Assembly (NCBI GenBank): GCA_021773215.1
Contig: JAJFKM010000027.1
Span: 1 to 64,000, forward strand
Reading direction: 5' to 3'
From: Gammaproteobacteria bacterium
GTDB taxonomy: Bacteria > Pseudomonadota > Gammaproteobacteria > Eutrophobiales > Eutrophobiaceae
DNA length: 64,000 bases
Every line of letters starts with the position of its first letter. Positions within the stretch are counted from its first letter, which is position 1. The notes beneath the pieces are model-generated. The model did no database searches, was not told the origin of the DNA, and was given only the letters and a program-made list of their open reading frames with translations. Position numbers and translations under genes: made by a program. Of the stretch, positions 18,176-27,096 are shown piece after piece.

Positions 18176-18949
18176 ATGTATACAACCTGTCCCAAATGCA
18201 AACATGAACGTCAAGCTGATGACAAAACAGATCCGGACAACTGCCCTGCCTGCGGTATAATTTTTTCAAAATGGATGAAGCAGCAGTTTTCATCTCCAGA
18301 GACACAACGGGCTACACGAAACAAAATTGAAGCTTCTGATTCTCCAGGGCTGAAAAATATAATCAGTTCGAGTCTGTTTTTTGTGGAAGATAAGGTAAAC
18401 CCCTTTATATTCTACGGTAGAGCACTTGTCTTTATTGGCATTGCTATCTGGGGATGGCAGTTTATCAACATGGACTTTATTAATAATCCGACGGAGATAG
18501 GTAGTTCTTTTTTGCATAGAATCAACCTGGTATTCCATGAAGCAGGACACATTGTATTCATGCCCTTTGGTTGGTTTATGACAAAACTGGGTGGGACGCT
18601 AGGGCAGCTATTAATGCCTCTAGTCGTTATGCTGGCTTTTTTGATAAAAAACAAAAACAACTTTGGTGCCTCAGTCGGCCTTTGGTGGTTAGGTCAAAGC
18701 TTTATGGAATGTGCGCCTTACATTGATGATGCCTACAATCAACAGTTAGTGTTATTAGGTGGTGTAACGGGTGCCGACAAACCGGGTTTTCATGACTGGA
18801 ATGCTATGTTAATAGATTTAGGAAAACTAGAATCGCACAGAGAGATTGCGAACACATTTAATACGACGGGAATACTCCTGATTTTACTTGCGCTCATATG
18901 GGGCGCTTTCTTACTATACAAACAATTTAAAAACCTTGAACCAATATGA
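18176..18949 (+). CDS. Zinc-ribbon membrane protein with an HEAGH metalloprotease-like motif
   Basis: 257 residues. Residues 1-30 form a zinc ribbon (C5, C8, C23, C26: CPKCKHE ... CPACGIIFSKW). A membrane helix near 81-98 is followed by HRINLVFHEAGHIVFMPFGW (HExxH at 121-125), two further hydrophobic helices and a C-terminal helix (about 232-250). HExxH inside a hydrophobic helix is typical of M50/site-2-type intramembrane peptidases. The second metal ligand could be in FHDWNAML (H and D), which is inference. It overlaps dacB by four bases (ATGA) and follows the DUF2007 gene, hinting at an envelope function. Confidence 0.75.
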   Translation: MYTTCPKCKHERQADDKTDPDNCPACGIIFSKWMKQQFSSPETQRATRNKIEASDSPGLKNIISSSLFFVEDKVNPFIFYGRALVFIGIAIWGWQFINMDFINNPTEIGSSFLHRINLVFHEAGHIVFMPFGWFMTKLGGTLGQLLMPLVVMLAFLIKNKNNFGASVGLWWLGQSFMECAPYIDDAYNQQLVLLGGVTGADKPGFHDWNAMLIDLGKLESHREIANTFNTTGILLILLALIWGAFLLYKQFKNLEPI

Positions 18950-20394
18950 AATATTTCTGTTTACCCTTGAGAGCCGAATTGCCTCACCTGTTTATCTGTC
19001 TCGCAATTTTAATTAGTCATGATGCTGTTGCTGATCATAGCGTCGAACACTTGCCTGCTACTGTCATTAAGATATTAGCAAAGCATAAAGTACCTAAAGA
19101 TTCCCTGAGTCTTTATATACAAGAGTTCGATTCAAGCGACCCACTGGTAGCGTTAAACATCGATATCCCGCGCAATCCTGCTTCGGTCATCAAATTATTA
19201 ACCACTTATGCCGGACTTGACATTCTTGGCCCAAATTACTCTTGGGAAACCCATGTTCATCTTGATGGAACATTAAATAACGGCACGCTTGATGGAAATT
19301 TAGTCATTGAGGGTCGCGGCGATCCTTTTCTCGTGAGAGAAACATTTTGGCATTTATTATTTACCTTACGGAACCGTGGTATACAACATATTAACGGTGA
19401 TCTGCTCATTGATAATGAGCATTTTGAAGATGAGAACGGCTCACCAGCAGACTTTGATAATAAACCTTATCGAGTCTATAACACGTTTCCTGACGCTGCC
19501 TTGCTAAATTTTCGGGCACATCAATTTAACTTCATTCCCATGGATAAGAAGCTTCACATTTATGCAGACCCACCTGCTTCAAATTTGCAAATCAGGAATA
19601 AAGTAAAATTAGTCAAGGGTGCGTGCAAAGGCAAACATCGACAATTAAAATTTAATGTAATTAAACAAGGTTCTGTCACCACAGTTGAATTCAGTGGCAA
19701 TTATCCTAAACGCTGTGGGAATCAGGAACTTTTGCGAACCGTATTACCTAATGGTGATTATATCTTTGGTGTCTTTAAGGCATTATGGGAAGACATGGGT
19801 GGTACCATTACTGGAAAATACGGTGAGACAAGTATTGATGACGACAATCCATTCTATATTGTGCCATCTAAACCACTAAGTGAAGTCATTACCTATATCA
19901 ATAAATACAGTAATAATGTAATGACCCGGCAATTATTACTCACCATAGGTAAAGAGAATAAAAATAATGCAGGTAACAAGACTGCAGCTCGAAAGGTTAT
20001 CTCAGACTGGTTACAAAGCATTAATATCCCTGCCCCCGAATTGATCATCGAGAATGGTTCCGGTCTTTCTCGTAGTGCGCGAATTTCCGCACGAACACTC
20101 GCGATGTTGCTCCGACACGCATTACAGAGTCCCTACCAGCCTGAATACTTTTCATCCCTACCTCTGGTCGGTATTGATGGAACAGTAAGAAAACGTCTTA
20201 AAGGCATAATACCTCCGGGTAACGCTCGGATAAAAACAGGTATCATTGATAATGTCAGATCTATGGCAGGTTATGTCAAAAGTAAAAACAATAAAAATTA
20301 TATTGTTGTTTCATTACAAAATTATAAGGGAATACAAAATACGACCGGCACTCTGATTCAGGATGAGATATTAAAATGGTTATATAAACAATAA
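18946..20394 (+). CDS. dacB: D-alanyl-D-alanine carboxypeptidase/endopeptidase, PBP4 (DacB)
   Basis: Trims or hydrolyses peptide cross-links of peptidoglycan in the periplasm. Signal peptide about residues 1-29. Three active-site motifs of the S13 family are visible: SxxK as PASVIKLLTTY, SxN as KYSNNVMTRQ, and KTG as ARIKTGIIDNVRSMAGYV. The 482-residue length matches PBP4, and the insertion domain between SxxK and SxN is present. Start overlaps the stop of the HEAGH protein. DacB with a zinc-ribbon peptidase upstream is not an arrangement I recognise. Confidence 0.93.
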   Translation: MKYFCLPLRAELPHLFICLAILISHDAVADHSVEHLPATVIKILAKHKVPKDSLSLYIQEFDSSDPLVALNIDIPRNPASVIKLLTTYAGLDILGPNYSWETHVHLDGTLNNGTLDGNLVIEGRGDPFLVRETFWHLLFTLRNRGIQHINGDLLIDNEHFEDENGSPADFDNKPYRVYNTFPDAALLNFRAHQFNFIPMDKKLHIYADPPASNLQIRNKVKLVKGACKGKHRQLKFNVIKQGSVTTVEFSGNYPKRCGNQELLRTVLPNGDYIFGVFKALWEDMGGTITGKYGETSIDDDNPFYIVPSKPLSEVITYINKYSNNVMTRQLLLTIGKENKNNAGNKTAARKVISDWLQSINIPAPELIIENGSGLSRSARISARTLAMLLRHALQSPYQPEYFSSLPLVGIDGTVRKRLKGIIPPGNARIKTGIIDNVRSMAGYVKSKNNKNYIVVSLQNYKGIQNTTGTLIQDEILKWLYKQ

Positions 20395-20417
20395 TTAAAA
20401 TAAATTAGGATTTATAG

Positions 20418-20819
20418 ATGAAAGAAGTTTACGTATTTGAAGTTATGACTGAAAATGTTACAACCTGCTCACCAGACACCGCATTAAAAGATGTTGTTAA
20501 AATTTTGAGTAGTAATCGGTTATCGAGTTTAGTTATCACTGAAAATGGAGCGCCGGTTGGAATCATTACCGAACGTGATATGGTGGCAATATTGGCAGAC
20601 ATGTTAAATGATGTTGTCTGGGATGATTTATCAATTGATCATTTTATGACCAGTCCAACTTATACTATACCTAGTGAAATTGCCTTGCATGAAGCAGTTG
20701 AGCTTTCTAAAGATAAAAATATACGCCACTTACCTGTTGTTAATGAGAATAACAAACTAATCGGCTTATTAACACAAACCGATATGGTCAATGGTCTATC
20801 CAGAATTAATTACATATAA
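20418..20819 (+). CDS. CBS-domain pair protein
   Basis: 133 residues forming two CBS motifs (about 6-60 and 72-130): VFEVMTENVTTCSPDTALKD with GIITERDMVAIL, then IDHFMTSPTYTIPSE with LIGLLTQTDMVNGL. CBS pairs bind adenosyl nucleotides and usually regulate partner proteins; stand-alone ones are common and their partners often unknown. It follows dacB by 23 bp on the same strand. Its stop faces the DUF3179 gene with one base between. Confidence 0.9.
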   Translation: MKEVYVFEVMTENVTTCSPDTALKDVVKILSSNRLSSLVITENGAPVGIITERDMVAILADMLNDVVWDDLSIDHFMTSPTYTIPSEIALHEAVELSKDKNIRHLPVVNENNKLIGLLTQTDMVNGLSRINYI

Positions 20820-20820
20820 A

Positions 20821-22191
20821 CTAGTTATACAGCTCTGCCTGCTTCAAATAACCGCTCCATGCAAACCAGTAGGCAATATGACCAGGAAGTCGAGAAAGGT
20901 TTTCACCTTCGGGACCTATTAATGCTTGCTCTGTTACCTTCCATGTTTTTCCATCCTGCTTGATCACTGTTAAATCGTCAGTGTCTTTACTGAACTTACG
21001 TCCTTCTGATCGGTAGGCTCTCACTGTCCGAGTTTCGGTATCTCCAATGATAACCAATTGAATTACACCAACACGATCATTGATCACCTTCCCATTTGAA
21101 AATTCCGTTAATGGCCAAGCCTTCTCCACACCTGTCATACGTAAACCAAAAACCTGATCTTTCGGGTTGAGTCGTTTGTCATTTGTTGGCGCAGGGAACA
21201 TGAGTTTGGGACTGTTAAAATATCTACTGTATGCACTGCCGGGCTTGTAGTCTCTTCGAAAACCAGTATCAAGAGATAATACTTTCGTCGTCGGGTGCTG
21301 TTTCTTCCATTGTCCCCAAGTTGTCGTAACGACAGGCAATATCTTTAGTTCGATACCTGAACCCGTCAATTCACCAACCACAGGGCGGCCAGTAAATTGA
21401 TTCCATAGTGAATGTGTTTGTTGGTCATACATCAACTTATTTGATCGGTATAAGAAACCTGAGGAACCAAACACAAAAGGCTCATCACGTCCTTCAACAC
21501 GCGTATCAAATAAAATACCTGAACCGCACAATGTACAATAAGCTAATGAAACGGGTACACCACCAATTACATCATTAAACATTTCATGCCAATCCATAAT
21601 ACGATAAGGATAAGCACGCACATCACCATTAATCTCTACACCAAAGACAGATTCCACATCGGTTAAAAATGTTGCTTCGTTTGCATCAATAAAATCGGGA
21701 TTGGTTAAGGCAGGTATCCCATCTTTTTCGACTCCTCCCCAAAGAACCTCGTCTATTCCGATTTCATGTTTAACATCCGGGTATATAAAAACTTCAAAAT
21801 TGGGATCGAGACTTTGGAATAATTCTGATTTAAACGTTGTATAACCATCAAAAGGTTTGATCTCCGGATGTGCTTGTAACCATGACATCCATTTAAACCA
21901 ATCATCCACATAGCTTTCTTCGGTGAAGTGATGTAATAACTCTGCTATGTCACCACTTGGATCTCCGACATAACGCATAGCATTAATTAAAGCGGCGATG
22001 ACGTCAGGGTTATCACGTTCGCGTAGCCAAACTACTGATTGTCTGCGAACTTTTATAGATTCTACAAACAACTGCCTTACATGAGAGCCAACATCATTAC
22101 TATTTGATAGCGTTTCATCTTCTACGGGTCCAAGACCATGCGAGCCACTGAACATGAACAATAGAGGAAAAAACAATAAGAATTTTTTCAT
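20821..22191 (-). CDS. DUF3179-domain exported protein
   Basis: 456 residues with a signal peptide (1-19). The DUF3179 core is clear: DVESVFGVEINGDVRAYPYR, HEMFNDVIGGVPVSLAYC TLCGSG (a CxxC pair), and FGSSGFLYRSNKLMYDQQTH with SLWNQFTGRPVVGEL. Family members are exported and of unknown function; the conserved CxxC and the histidine suggest a metal or redox site (inference). Transcribed alone on the minus strand. Confidence 0.88.
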   Translation of the reverse strand: MKKFLLFFPLLFMFSGSHGLGPVEDETLSNSNDVGSHVRQLFVESIKVRRQSVVWLRERDNPDVIAALINAMRYVGDPSGDIAELLHHFTEESYVDDWFKWMSWLQAHPEIKPFDGYTTFKSELFQSLDPNFEVFIYPDVKHEIGIDEVLWGGVEKDGIPALTNPDFIDANEATFLTDVESVFGVEINGDVRAYPYRIMDWHEMFNDVIGGVPVSLAYCTLCGSGILFDTRVEGRDEPFVFGSSGFLYRSNKLMYDQQTHSLWNQFTGRPVVGELTGSGIELKILPVVTTTWGQWKKQHPTTKVLSLDTGFRRDYKPGSAYSRYFNSPKLMFPAPTNDKRLNPKDQVFGLRMTGVEKAWPLTEFSNGKVINDRVGVIQLVIIGDTETRTVRAYRSEGRKFSKDTDDLTVIKQDGKTWKVTEQALIGPEGENLSRLPGHIAYWFAWSGYLKQAELYN

Positions 22192-22335
22192 TAAACTCCC
22201 TCTTAATATCTCTCTAATTTAAATTAGAGCCATAATCAGAAGTTAGTTCAACCTAATGAATTGATGTTGGAACTGATATTCTTTGATGAACTGACATTTC
22301 TTGAGGTTCAATTACTGAAAATAAAACCCTAAGAA

Positions 22336-23430
22336 CTATTCTTGATAAACAGGAAAGTCTACATAGCCTTCTTCACTGGGTGCATACCAGATTTCCATTG
22401 GAGCATCTTCTGCAAGCGGCCAATCATTTTCAAAACGCTCAACCAAATCTGGATTGCTAATATACGGCCGGCCAAATGCAATTAAATCGGCATGTTTATT
22501 TGAGATCGCTTGTTCTGCAGTTTTCTGGTCATACCCACAATTGCCCATTAACGGTCCTTTGAATACCTCACCTATTTCTGACAGGGTCATCGCTTCGCCC
22601 AGTTCATGAAAACCAAACGCCAACCCATCCATGACATGCAGATAGGCTAATGAAAAATTATTTAATTGTTCTGCGACAAAGGTAAATTGCTCACGAAAAT
22701 CAGCAGAACCCATATCATTAAACACCCCATTGGGGGCAAGCCGCACACCAATTCGATCCATTGATACTTCTTCCATTACTGCTTGTAAGACTTCATCAAG
22801 AAAACGGTATCGATTAGGAATACTGCCACCATAACTATCTGTGCGTTCATTTGTCTTCGATTGTAAAAATTGATCAATCAAGTAACCATTCGCGCTATGT
22901 ACTTCTACTCCGTCAAAGCCTGCCTGCATTGCACGTCTGGCAGCTTTTTTATAATCATTTACAGTTTCCTTAATTTGTTCAACTGTCAGCGCTGCAGGTA
23001 TTTCATAATCCTCTTTGCCTTTAGGGGTATGAATATATTCGCCATTCAATTTAATCGCAGAAGGTGCAACTGGCAGTTGGCCATTATGAAAATTACTATG
23101 CGATGCGCGACCACAATGCCACAACTGTAAAAACATTGTGCCACCCGCCTCATGTACAGCATCCACGACTTGTCTCCATCCTTGTACTTGTTCATCGTTA
23201 TAAATGCCGGGGGAATCTATCCAGCCGATGGCTTGTTTTGAAATAACGGTTGCTTCTGAAATGATCAAGCCTGCAGATGCGCGCTGACTATAATAGTCAG
23301 CCATCAATGCATTGGGTATTCGTTCACTCCCTGCACGGCCTCGTGTTAGTGGTGCCATTACAATTCGATTTTTTAATTCTAATGTCTTATTTATTGAGAC
23401 CGGTTTTAACAATGGGCTGGATTTACTCAT
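22336..23430 (-). CDS. Old Yellow Enzyme family ene-reductase (NemA-like), copy 1
   Basis: A 364-residue FMN-dependent TIM-barrel oxidoreductase that reduces activated C=C bonds (enals, enones, nitro-compounds or maleimides). Motifs: LKNRIVMAPLTRGRAG, the substrate-binding FDGVEVHSANGYLIDQFLQ (HxxN pair), TDSYGGSIPNRYRF, and FGRPYISNPDLVERF near the C-terminus. A paralogue lies at 28236-29333. Between the two are the duplicated LysR and NTF2-like genes, so their regulation is likely shared. The exact substrate cannot be read from sequence. Confidence 0.93.
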   Translation of the reverse strand: MSKSSPLLKPVSINKTLELKNRIVMAPLTRGRAGSERIPNALMADYYSQRASAGLIISEATVISKQAIGWIDSPGIYNDEQVQGWRQVVDAVHEAGGTMFLQLWHCGRASHSNFHNGQLPVAPSAIKLNGEYIHTPKGKEDYEIPAALTVEQIKETVNDYKKAARRAMQAGFDGVEVHSANGYLIDQFLQSKTNERTDSYGGSIPNRYRFLDEVLQAVMEEVSMDRIGVRLAPNGVFNDMGSADFREQFTFVAEQLNNFSLAYLHVMDGLAFGFHELGEAMTLSEIGEVFKGPLMGNCGYDQKTAEQAISNKHADLIAFGRPYISNPDLVERFENDWPLAEDAPMEIWYAPSEEGYVDFPVYQE

Positions 23431-23586
23431 TTAAATACGTCCTTATTTGAAGATTGATGACTTCAAGAAATGCAATGCATATGTGATATTGTATCTGTTT
23501 TTAATAACCAATGTTAGTTGAGGGAATGTGACAAAGTCTTCAATGCAACTTCTTGTTTGAAGTACTTGTATATATATTTAATGAAA

Positions 23587-23604
23587 ATACACTTCCTTGT
23601 GTAT
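23587..23604. repeat. ATACAC...GTGTAT palindrome downstream of NTF2-like copy a
   Basis: ATACACTTCCTTGTGTAT, 6-bp arms around TTCCTT. Related copies follow the NTF2-like remnant (25219-25232) and copy b (25363-25380). It lies about 45 bp past the stop of the minus-strand gene, as do the others, so it travelled with the duplication. Confidence 0.75.
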
Positions 23605-23646
23605 CGATATTTAATCTAAGAGACTATCCCTGAGAGGAGGTTTTAC

Positions 23647-24087
23647 TTAATTCCAGCTTTGTAATTTAATTTTCCAGATACCATCTTTCTGTCTTTCAAA
23701 CACATTAGTAATATTTCCTTCCAACATAATCGCGTCACCGTTGGTATCAATCCGAGTCACTTCCCAAAGTCCAGTTTCATACGCAGTGTCACCTTTGATG
23801 TCCAAATCGACATTCGAAATAGTATATTGCTTCATACCGACTTCTCTCAGACCAAGTAGATAAGTGCTTATTGCTGACGGGCAGTCGAGGATCTCGCTAC
23901 TAGGGGGAAAGACCATGGCATTCTCGGTATATAAGGCCATTAATGCATCAGTTTTACCCTGGCCGAAACTCATCGCCCATTTAGTCATGAGCGCCTCAAT
24001 ATCCCTTGTATCTGACGTATGAGCAACGGCAAGGCTTGAGCTAATTGACAATATTAATAATAAAATCAATGCTTTAAATGTTTTCAT
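23647..24087 (-). CDS. Exported NTF2-like (SnoaL/DUF4440) protein, copy a
   Basis: 146 residues with a signal peptide (1-22, ending AVA). The rest is a single cone-shaped NTF2-like domain: DIEALMTKWAMSFGQGKTDA, LMALYTENAMVFPPSSEILD, TYLLGLREVGMKQYTISNVD, and the C-terminal strand WKIKLQSWN. Related proteins include ketosteroid-isomerase-like and DUF4440 members; no activity can be assigned. It is divergent from a LysR gene (137 bp), which probably controls it. A paralogue of the same length is at 25425 and a broken one at 25277. Confidence 0.82.
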   Translation of the reverse strand: MKTFKALILLLILSISSSLAVAHTSDTRDIEALMTKWAMSFGQGKTDALMALYTENAMVFPPSSEILDCPSAISTYLLGLREVGMKQYTISNVDLDIKGDTAYETGLWEVTRIDTNGDAIMLEGNITNVFERQKDGIWKIKLQSWN

Positions 24088-24121
24088 TGTTAATCACTCC
24101 TGTTAATAATTAATCGTTAAA

Positions 24122-24148
24122 GAATTTGTGCGTTGCAACAAATATAGG
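24122..24148. promoter_or_regulatory. Conserved block between NTF2-like copy a and LysR copy 1, candidate LysR site
   Basis: The 27-bp block beginning GAATTTGTGCGTTGC and ending AATATAGG is repeated with two mismatches at 25891-25917, in front of the second divergent pair. It contains TTGT-N7-AACAA with the T-N11-A shape of LysR boxes. The surrounding intergenic DNA is much less alike, which supports a regulatory role. Confidence 0.6.
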
Positions 24149-24224
24149 TACGATAGCCCCAATAAACAAGGCTATTTCTGTTTATAGACTTATTCCAAAT
24201 AGGAAAGAATAGAACTTCAAAACG

Positions 24225-25151
24225 ATGGATAGATTAACAAGCATGAATGTATTTGCCGCTGTCGGTAGGCTTGGCAGCTTCGCGGCAGCTGCAGAAGAAC
24301 TCGATATATCAAATGCAATGTGTTCAAAATACATTAGTAATCTTGAAGACAATCTCGGCGCAAGATTACTTAATAGAACTACGCGACAGCTGAGCCTGAC
24401 TGATGTCGGTAGTGCTTATCATGAAAAAGTTATCGACATCCTCACAGAAGTAGAAGCAGCTGAACAGTGTGTGTCTGAATTACAAAATAATCCCGTGGGG
24501 ATATTACATATCATGTCACCGCCATCTTTTGGTTCTTTTCATATCACTCGTGCGATTAAGGGTTATAAAAAGAAATATCCAGAAGTCGAAATCGAACTGA
24601 TCATGTCAGACGATTTTGAAAGCCTGGTGGACATGGGTGTGGACCTTGCCTTTCGCGTCGGGGAACTGGAAGATTCCAGTGCTGTTGCTTTAAAACTATC
24701 TTCCAGTCGATTGATCGTTTGTGCCTCTCCTGAGTATCTTAAAGAAAACGGTACACCTCAAATCCCAAGTGATTTAAATGATCACGTTTGTATGAGTATG
24801 AGCAACAACCTAATCATTTCACCCCAATGGACATTTAATGCCGAGGGCATAGAGACAACGATTGATACCAGGACTAATTATTTAAAATCCAATCAGGCCG
24901 ATTCCCTTCGTGTCGCCGCAATCAATGGTAGCGGATTGGTACAGCTTCCCACCTACATGATCGGTCTTGATATTCAATCTGGGAAACTCAAACCGGTATT
25001 GGAAGACTATGAACCCGAACCGTTACCCATCAATCTTATCTATGCACACCGTAAACACGTGTCTATAAAGATCAGAAGTTTTGTCGACTACATGAAATAT
25101 TATTTTGAAACCCCACCTTATTGGGACAAATGGATGTTTGAAAAAGAGTAA
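24225..25151 (+). CDS. LysR-family transcriptional regulator, copy 1
   Basis: 308 residues: N-terminal winged helix-turn-helix (about 1-60; MDRLTSMNVFAAVGRLGSFA ... LEDNLGARLLNRTTRQLSLT), a linker helix, and a periplasmic-binding-protein-like effector domain (about 90-300). It resembles the DmlR/AaeR subgroup, which often controls a divergent gene. The divergent target is NTF2-like copy a. Its twin at 25993 is nearly identical through the HTH and similar elsewhere, so they may bind the same sites. Confidence 0.92.
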   Translation: MDRLTSMNVFAAVGRLGSFAAAAEELDISNAMCSKYISNLEDNLGARLLNRTTRQLSLTDVGSAYHEKVIDILTEVEAAEQCVSELQNNPVGILHIMSPPSFGSFHITRAIKGYKKKYPEVEIELIMSDDFESLVDMGVDLAFRVGELEDSSAVALKLSSSRLIVCASPEYLKENGTPQIPSDLNDHVCMSMSNNLIISPQWTFNAEGIETTIDTRTNYLKSNQADSLRVAAINGSGLVQLPTYMIGLDIQSGKLKPVLEDYEPEPLPINLIYAHRKHVSIKIRSFVDYMKYYFETPPYWDKWMFEKE

Positions 25152-25218
25152 CAGCTTAAAAAGTAATTCTTAAAGAGATTGATTTTGAAATAAGGCGTTA
25201 ATAAAGAAGTTAAAAAAA

Positions 25219-25232
25219 ACACGTCCTTGTGT
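25219..25232. repeat. ACAC-GTCCTT-GTGT palindrome beside the NTF2-like remnant
   Basis: A weaker member of the ATACAC...GTGTAT family, 45 bp beyond the stop of the broken NTF2-like copy. The DNA around it (25215-25345) and around 25363-25490 align as direct repeats. Confidence 0.6.
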
Positions 25233-25276
25233 ATAAAATATTCATCCCCTCCTATCCCTAAGATGAAAACCTAATG

Positions 25277-25345
25277 CTAGTTCCAATTCTGGAGTTTAAT
25301 TTTCCAGTTGCCGTTATTTTGTCTTTCCAAAACAAAGGCATTAAT
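25277..25345 (-). pseudogene. 3' remnant of a third NTF2-like gene
   Basis: On the minus strand this reads VLERQNNGNWKIKLQNWN and a TAG stop, the same ending as copy b (VLERQNDGSWKIKLQSWN) and copy a. Upstream of this the homology is lost, so only the last ~20 codons survive. The downstream non-coding DNA is also duplicated (TCCTATC..TAAGATGAAA in both), showing a segmental tandem duplication followed by deletion. Confidence 0.85.
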
Positions 25346-25362
25346 AGTCATTTATTAAAAAT

Positions 25363-25380
25363 ATACACATCCATGTGTAT
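25363..25380. repeat. Perfect palindrome ATACACAT-CC-ATGTGTAT downstream of NTF2-like copy b
   Basis: Two 8-bp arms with a CC spacer, the best preserved of three copies in the same position relative to NTF2-like genes. The core ACATCCATGT also occurs at 17047-17060 in the array upstream of moxR. Confidence 0.8.
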
Positions 25381-25424
25381 CGAATAATCATCCAAGCTCC
25401 TATCACTAAGATGAAAGTCTAAAG

Positions 25425-25865
25425 CTAGTTCCAACTCTGAAGTTTAATTTTCCAGCTACCGTCATTTTGCCTTTCCAAAACATTGGTGATGTTTCCATCA
25501 AGCTTGATTTCGTTACCATCAGCATCAATCCTGATCGCTTCCCAAAGTTCTGTTGAATACGCAGTCTTACCTTTAACTTGCATATCAACATTTGAAATGG
25601 AATATTCGTTAAAACCGGCATCCCTCAAACTATCTAAATAATCAGTAATGGCTAACCGCCCTTCAAGGATTTCACTACTCGGTGGAAAGACCATTGCATC
25701 CTTGGTGTATAAGGTAACTAAGTCAGTTGTGTTACCATTATCGAAATTGGTAGCCCACAAGGAATCAAGCATTTCCATGTCTGCGATTTCCAGCGTTTTC
25801 GTGGCTGCATAGCTTGAATTTAATGGCAATATTGATAATAAAATCATATATTTAATGTTTTTCAT
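25425..25865 (-). CDS. Exported NTF2-like (SnoaL/DUF4440) protein, copy b
   Basis: 146 residues, same length and layout as copy a: signal peptide (about 1-20), TTDLVTLYTKDAMVFPPSSE, a SISNVDMQVKGKTAY strand and the ending GSWKIKLQSWN. The two copies share the central AMVFPPSSEIL block and the C-terminus but differ more in between, so the duplication is not recent. Divergent from LysR copy 2 by 127 bp. Confidence 0.82.
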   Translation of the reverse strand: MKNIKYMILLSILPLNSSYAATKTLEIADMEMLDSLWATNFDNGNTTDLVTLYTKDAMVFPPSSEILEGRLAITDYLDSLRDAGFNEYSISNVDMQVKGKTAYSTELWEAIRIDADGNEIKLDGNITNVLERQNDGSWKIKLQSWN

Positions 25866-25890
25866 GATTGAAGCTCCTATAAATGAATTT

Positions 25891-25917
25891 GAATTTGTGC
25901 GTTGCGAGAAATATAGG
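25891..25917. promoter_or_regulatory. Second copy of the candidate LysR-binding block
   Basis: Starts GAATTTGTGCGTTGC and ends AATATAGG; two mismatches in 27 bp to 24122-24148, at the same place relative to the divergent NTF2-like and LysR genes. Confidence 0.6.
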
Positions 25918-25992
25918 TGCTATCACCCCCATGAACAACAGTGCTTTTGTTCATGAACTCATTCCAAATAAGACATAATCAGGCGAACATCA

Positions 25993-26919
25993 GTGGATAG
26001 GTTAACTAGCATGAAAGTATTTGCTGCAGTCGCCAGACTTGGCAGCTTTGCGGCAGCGGCTGAAGAACTGGATATTTCAAACACCATGTGTTCAAAATTC
26101 GTCCGTGATTTAGAAAGTAACCTTGGTGCAAGGCTTCTCAATAGAACGACCAGACAACTAAGCCTTACTGAAGTGGGTAGTACTTATCATAAAAAGGTAA
26201 TCGATATACTCACTGAAGTTGAAGAAGCAGAACAGTGTGTCTCAGAATTACAAAATGAGCCCGTCGGGACATTACGCATTATGTCGTTACCGTCTTTTGG
26301 ATCTTTCCATATTGCTAGAGCGATTAAAGGTTATAAAAAACAATATCCCAAAGTCGCTATCGAGCTAAATCTATCAGATGATTTTGATAACTTGGTTGAT
26401 AAAGGTATGGACCTTGCGTTTAGAGTCGGCGAACTAGAAGACTCTAGTGTTGTAGCATTAAAAATTTCATCAAGTCGATTGATTGTTTGTGCCTCGCCAG
26501 AATACCTGAAAGAGAGTGGCACACCACAAACGCCGGAAGCACTACAGGAACATGTTTGTTTGGTTACATCCAACAACGTTATTTTCACGCCACACTGGAC
26601 ATTCAATATTGATGGTGTAGAAACAGCAATGGATATTAAGAGTAACTACTTAACCTCGAATATCGCAGATTCACTTCGTGTCGCTGCGATAAATGGTAGT
26701 GGTTTGATACAACTACCCACTTATATGATTGGCCTTGATATTCAATCAGGCAGGCTTGTACCGGTATTAGAAAAATTTGAACCCAAACCACTACCAATCA
26801 ATTTGGTCTATGCACATCGAAAACATATGTCGCTAAAGGTAAGAAGCTTTGTCGATTACATGCAAGGTTATTTTGAAACACCCCCCTACTGGGATAAATG
26901 GATGTTTGAAGGAAAGTAA
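25993..26919 (+). CDS. LysR-family transcriptional regulator, copy 2
   Basis: 308 residues, same length as copy 1 and very similar along its whole length: MDRLTSMKVFAAVARLGSFA, LESNLGARLLNRTTRQLSLT, an effector domain, and the shared ending TPPYWDKWMFEGK. A GTG start at 25993 corresponds exactly to the ATG of copy 1. Its divergent neighbour is NTF2-like copy b. The HTH helices are almost the same in both proteins, so cross-regulation is expected; the effector domains differ more. Confidence 0.92.
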   Translation: MDRLTSMKVFAAVARLGSFAAAAEELDISNTMCSKFVRDLESNLGARLLNRTTRQLSLTEVGSTYHKKVIDILTEVEEAEQCVSELQNEPVGTLRIMSLPSFGSFHIARAIKGYKKQYPKVAIELNLSDDFDNLVDKGMDLAFRVGELEDSSVVALKISSSRLIVCASPEYLKESGTPQTPEALQEHVCLVTSNNVIFTPHWTFNIDGVETAMDIKSNYLTSNIADSLRVAAINGSGLIQLPTYMIGLDIQSGRLVPVLEKFEPKPLPINLVYAHRKHMSLKVRSFVDYMQGYFETPPYWDKWMFEGK

Positions 26920-27096
26920 GCTTGCATTACTGTGTAATCGAACATATGAAACCTTTGTATACAACAGGTCATTTTATAAATCAGACATGACTATCATACG
27001 TATAAATAATCAATTTAATCATACCATTACATAACAGTTCTCCATTACAGACTTATCTTTAAGAACCTCGACATGATCACATTTTCACCACTGATA

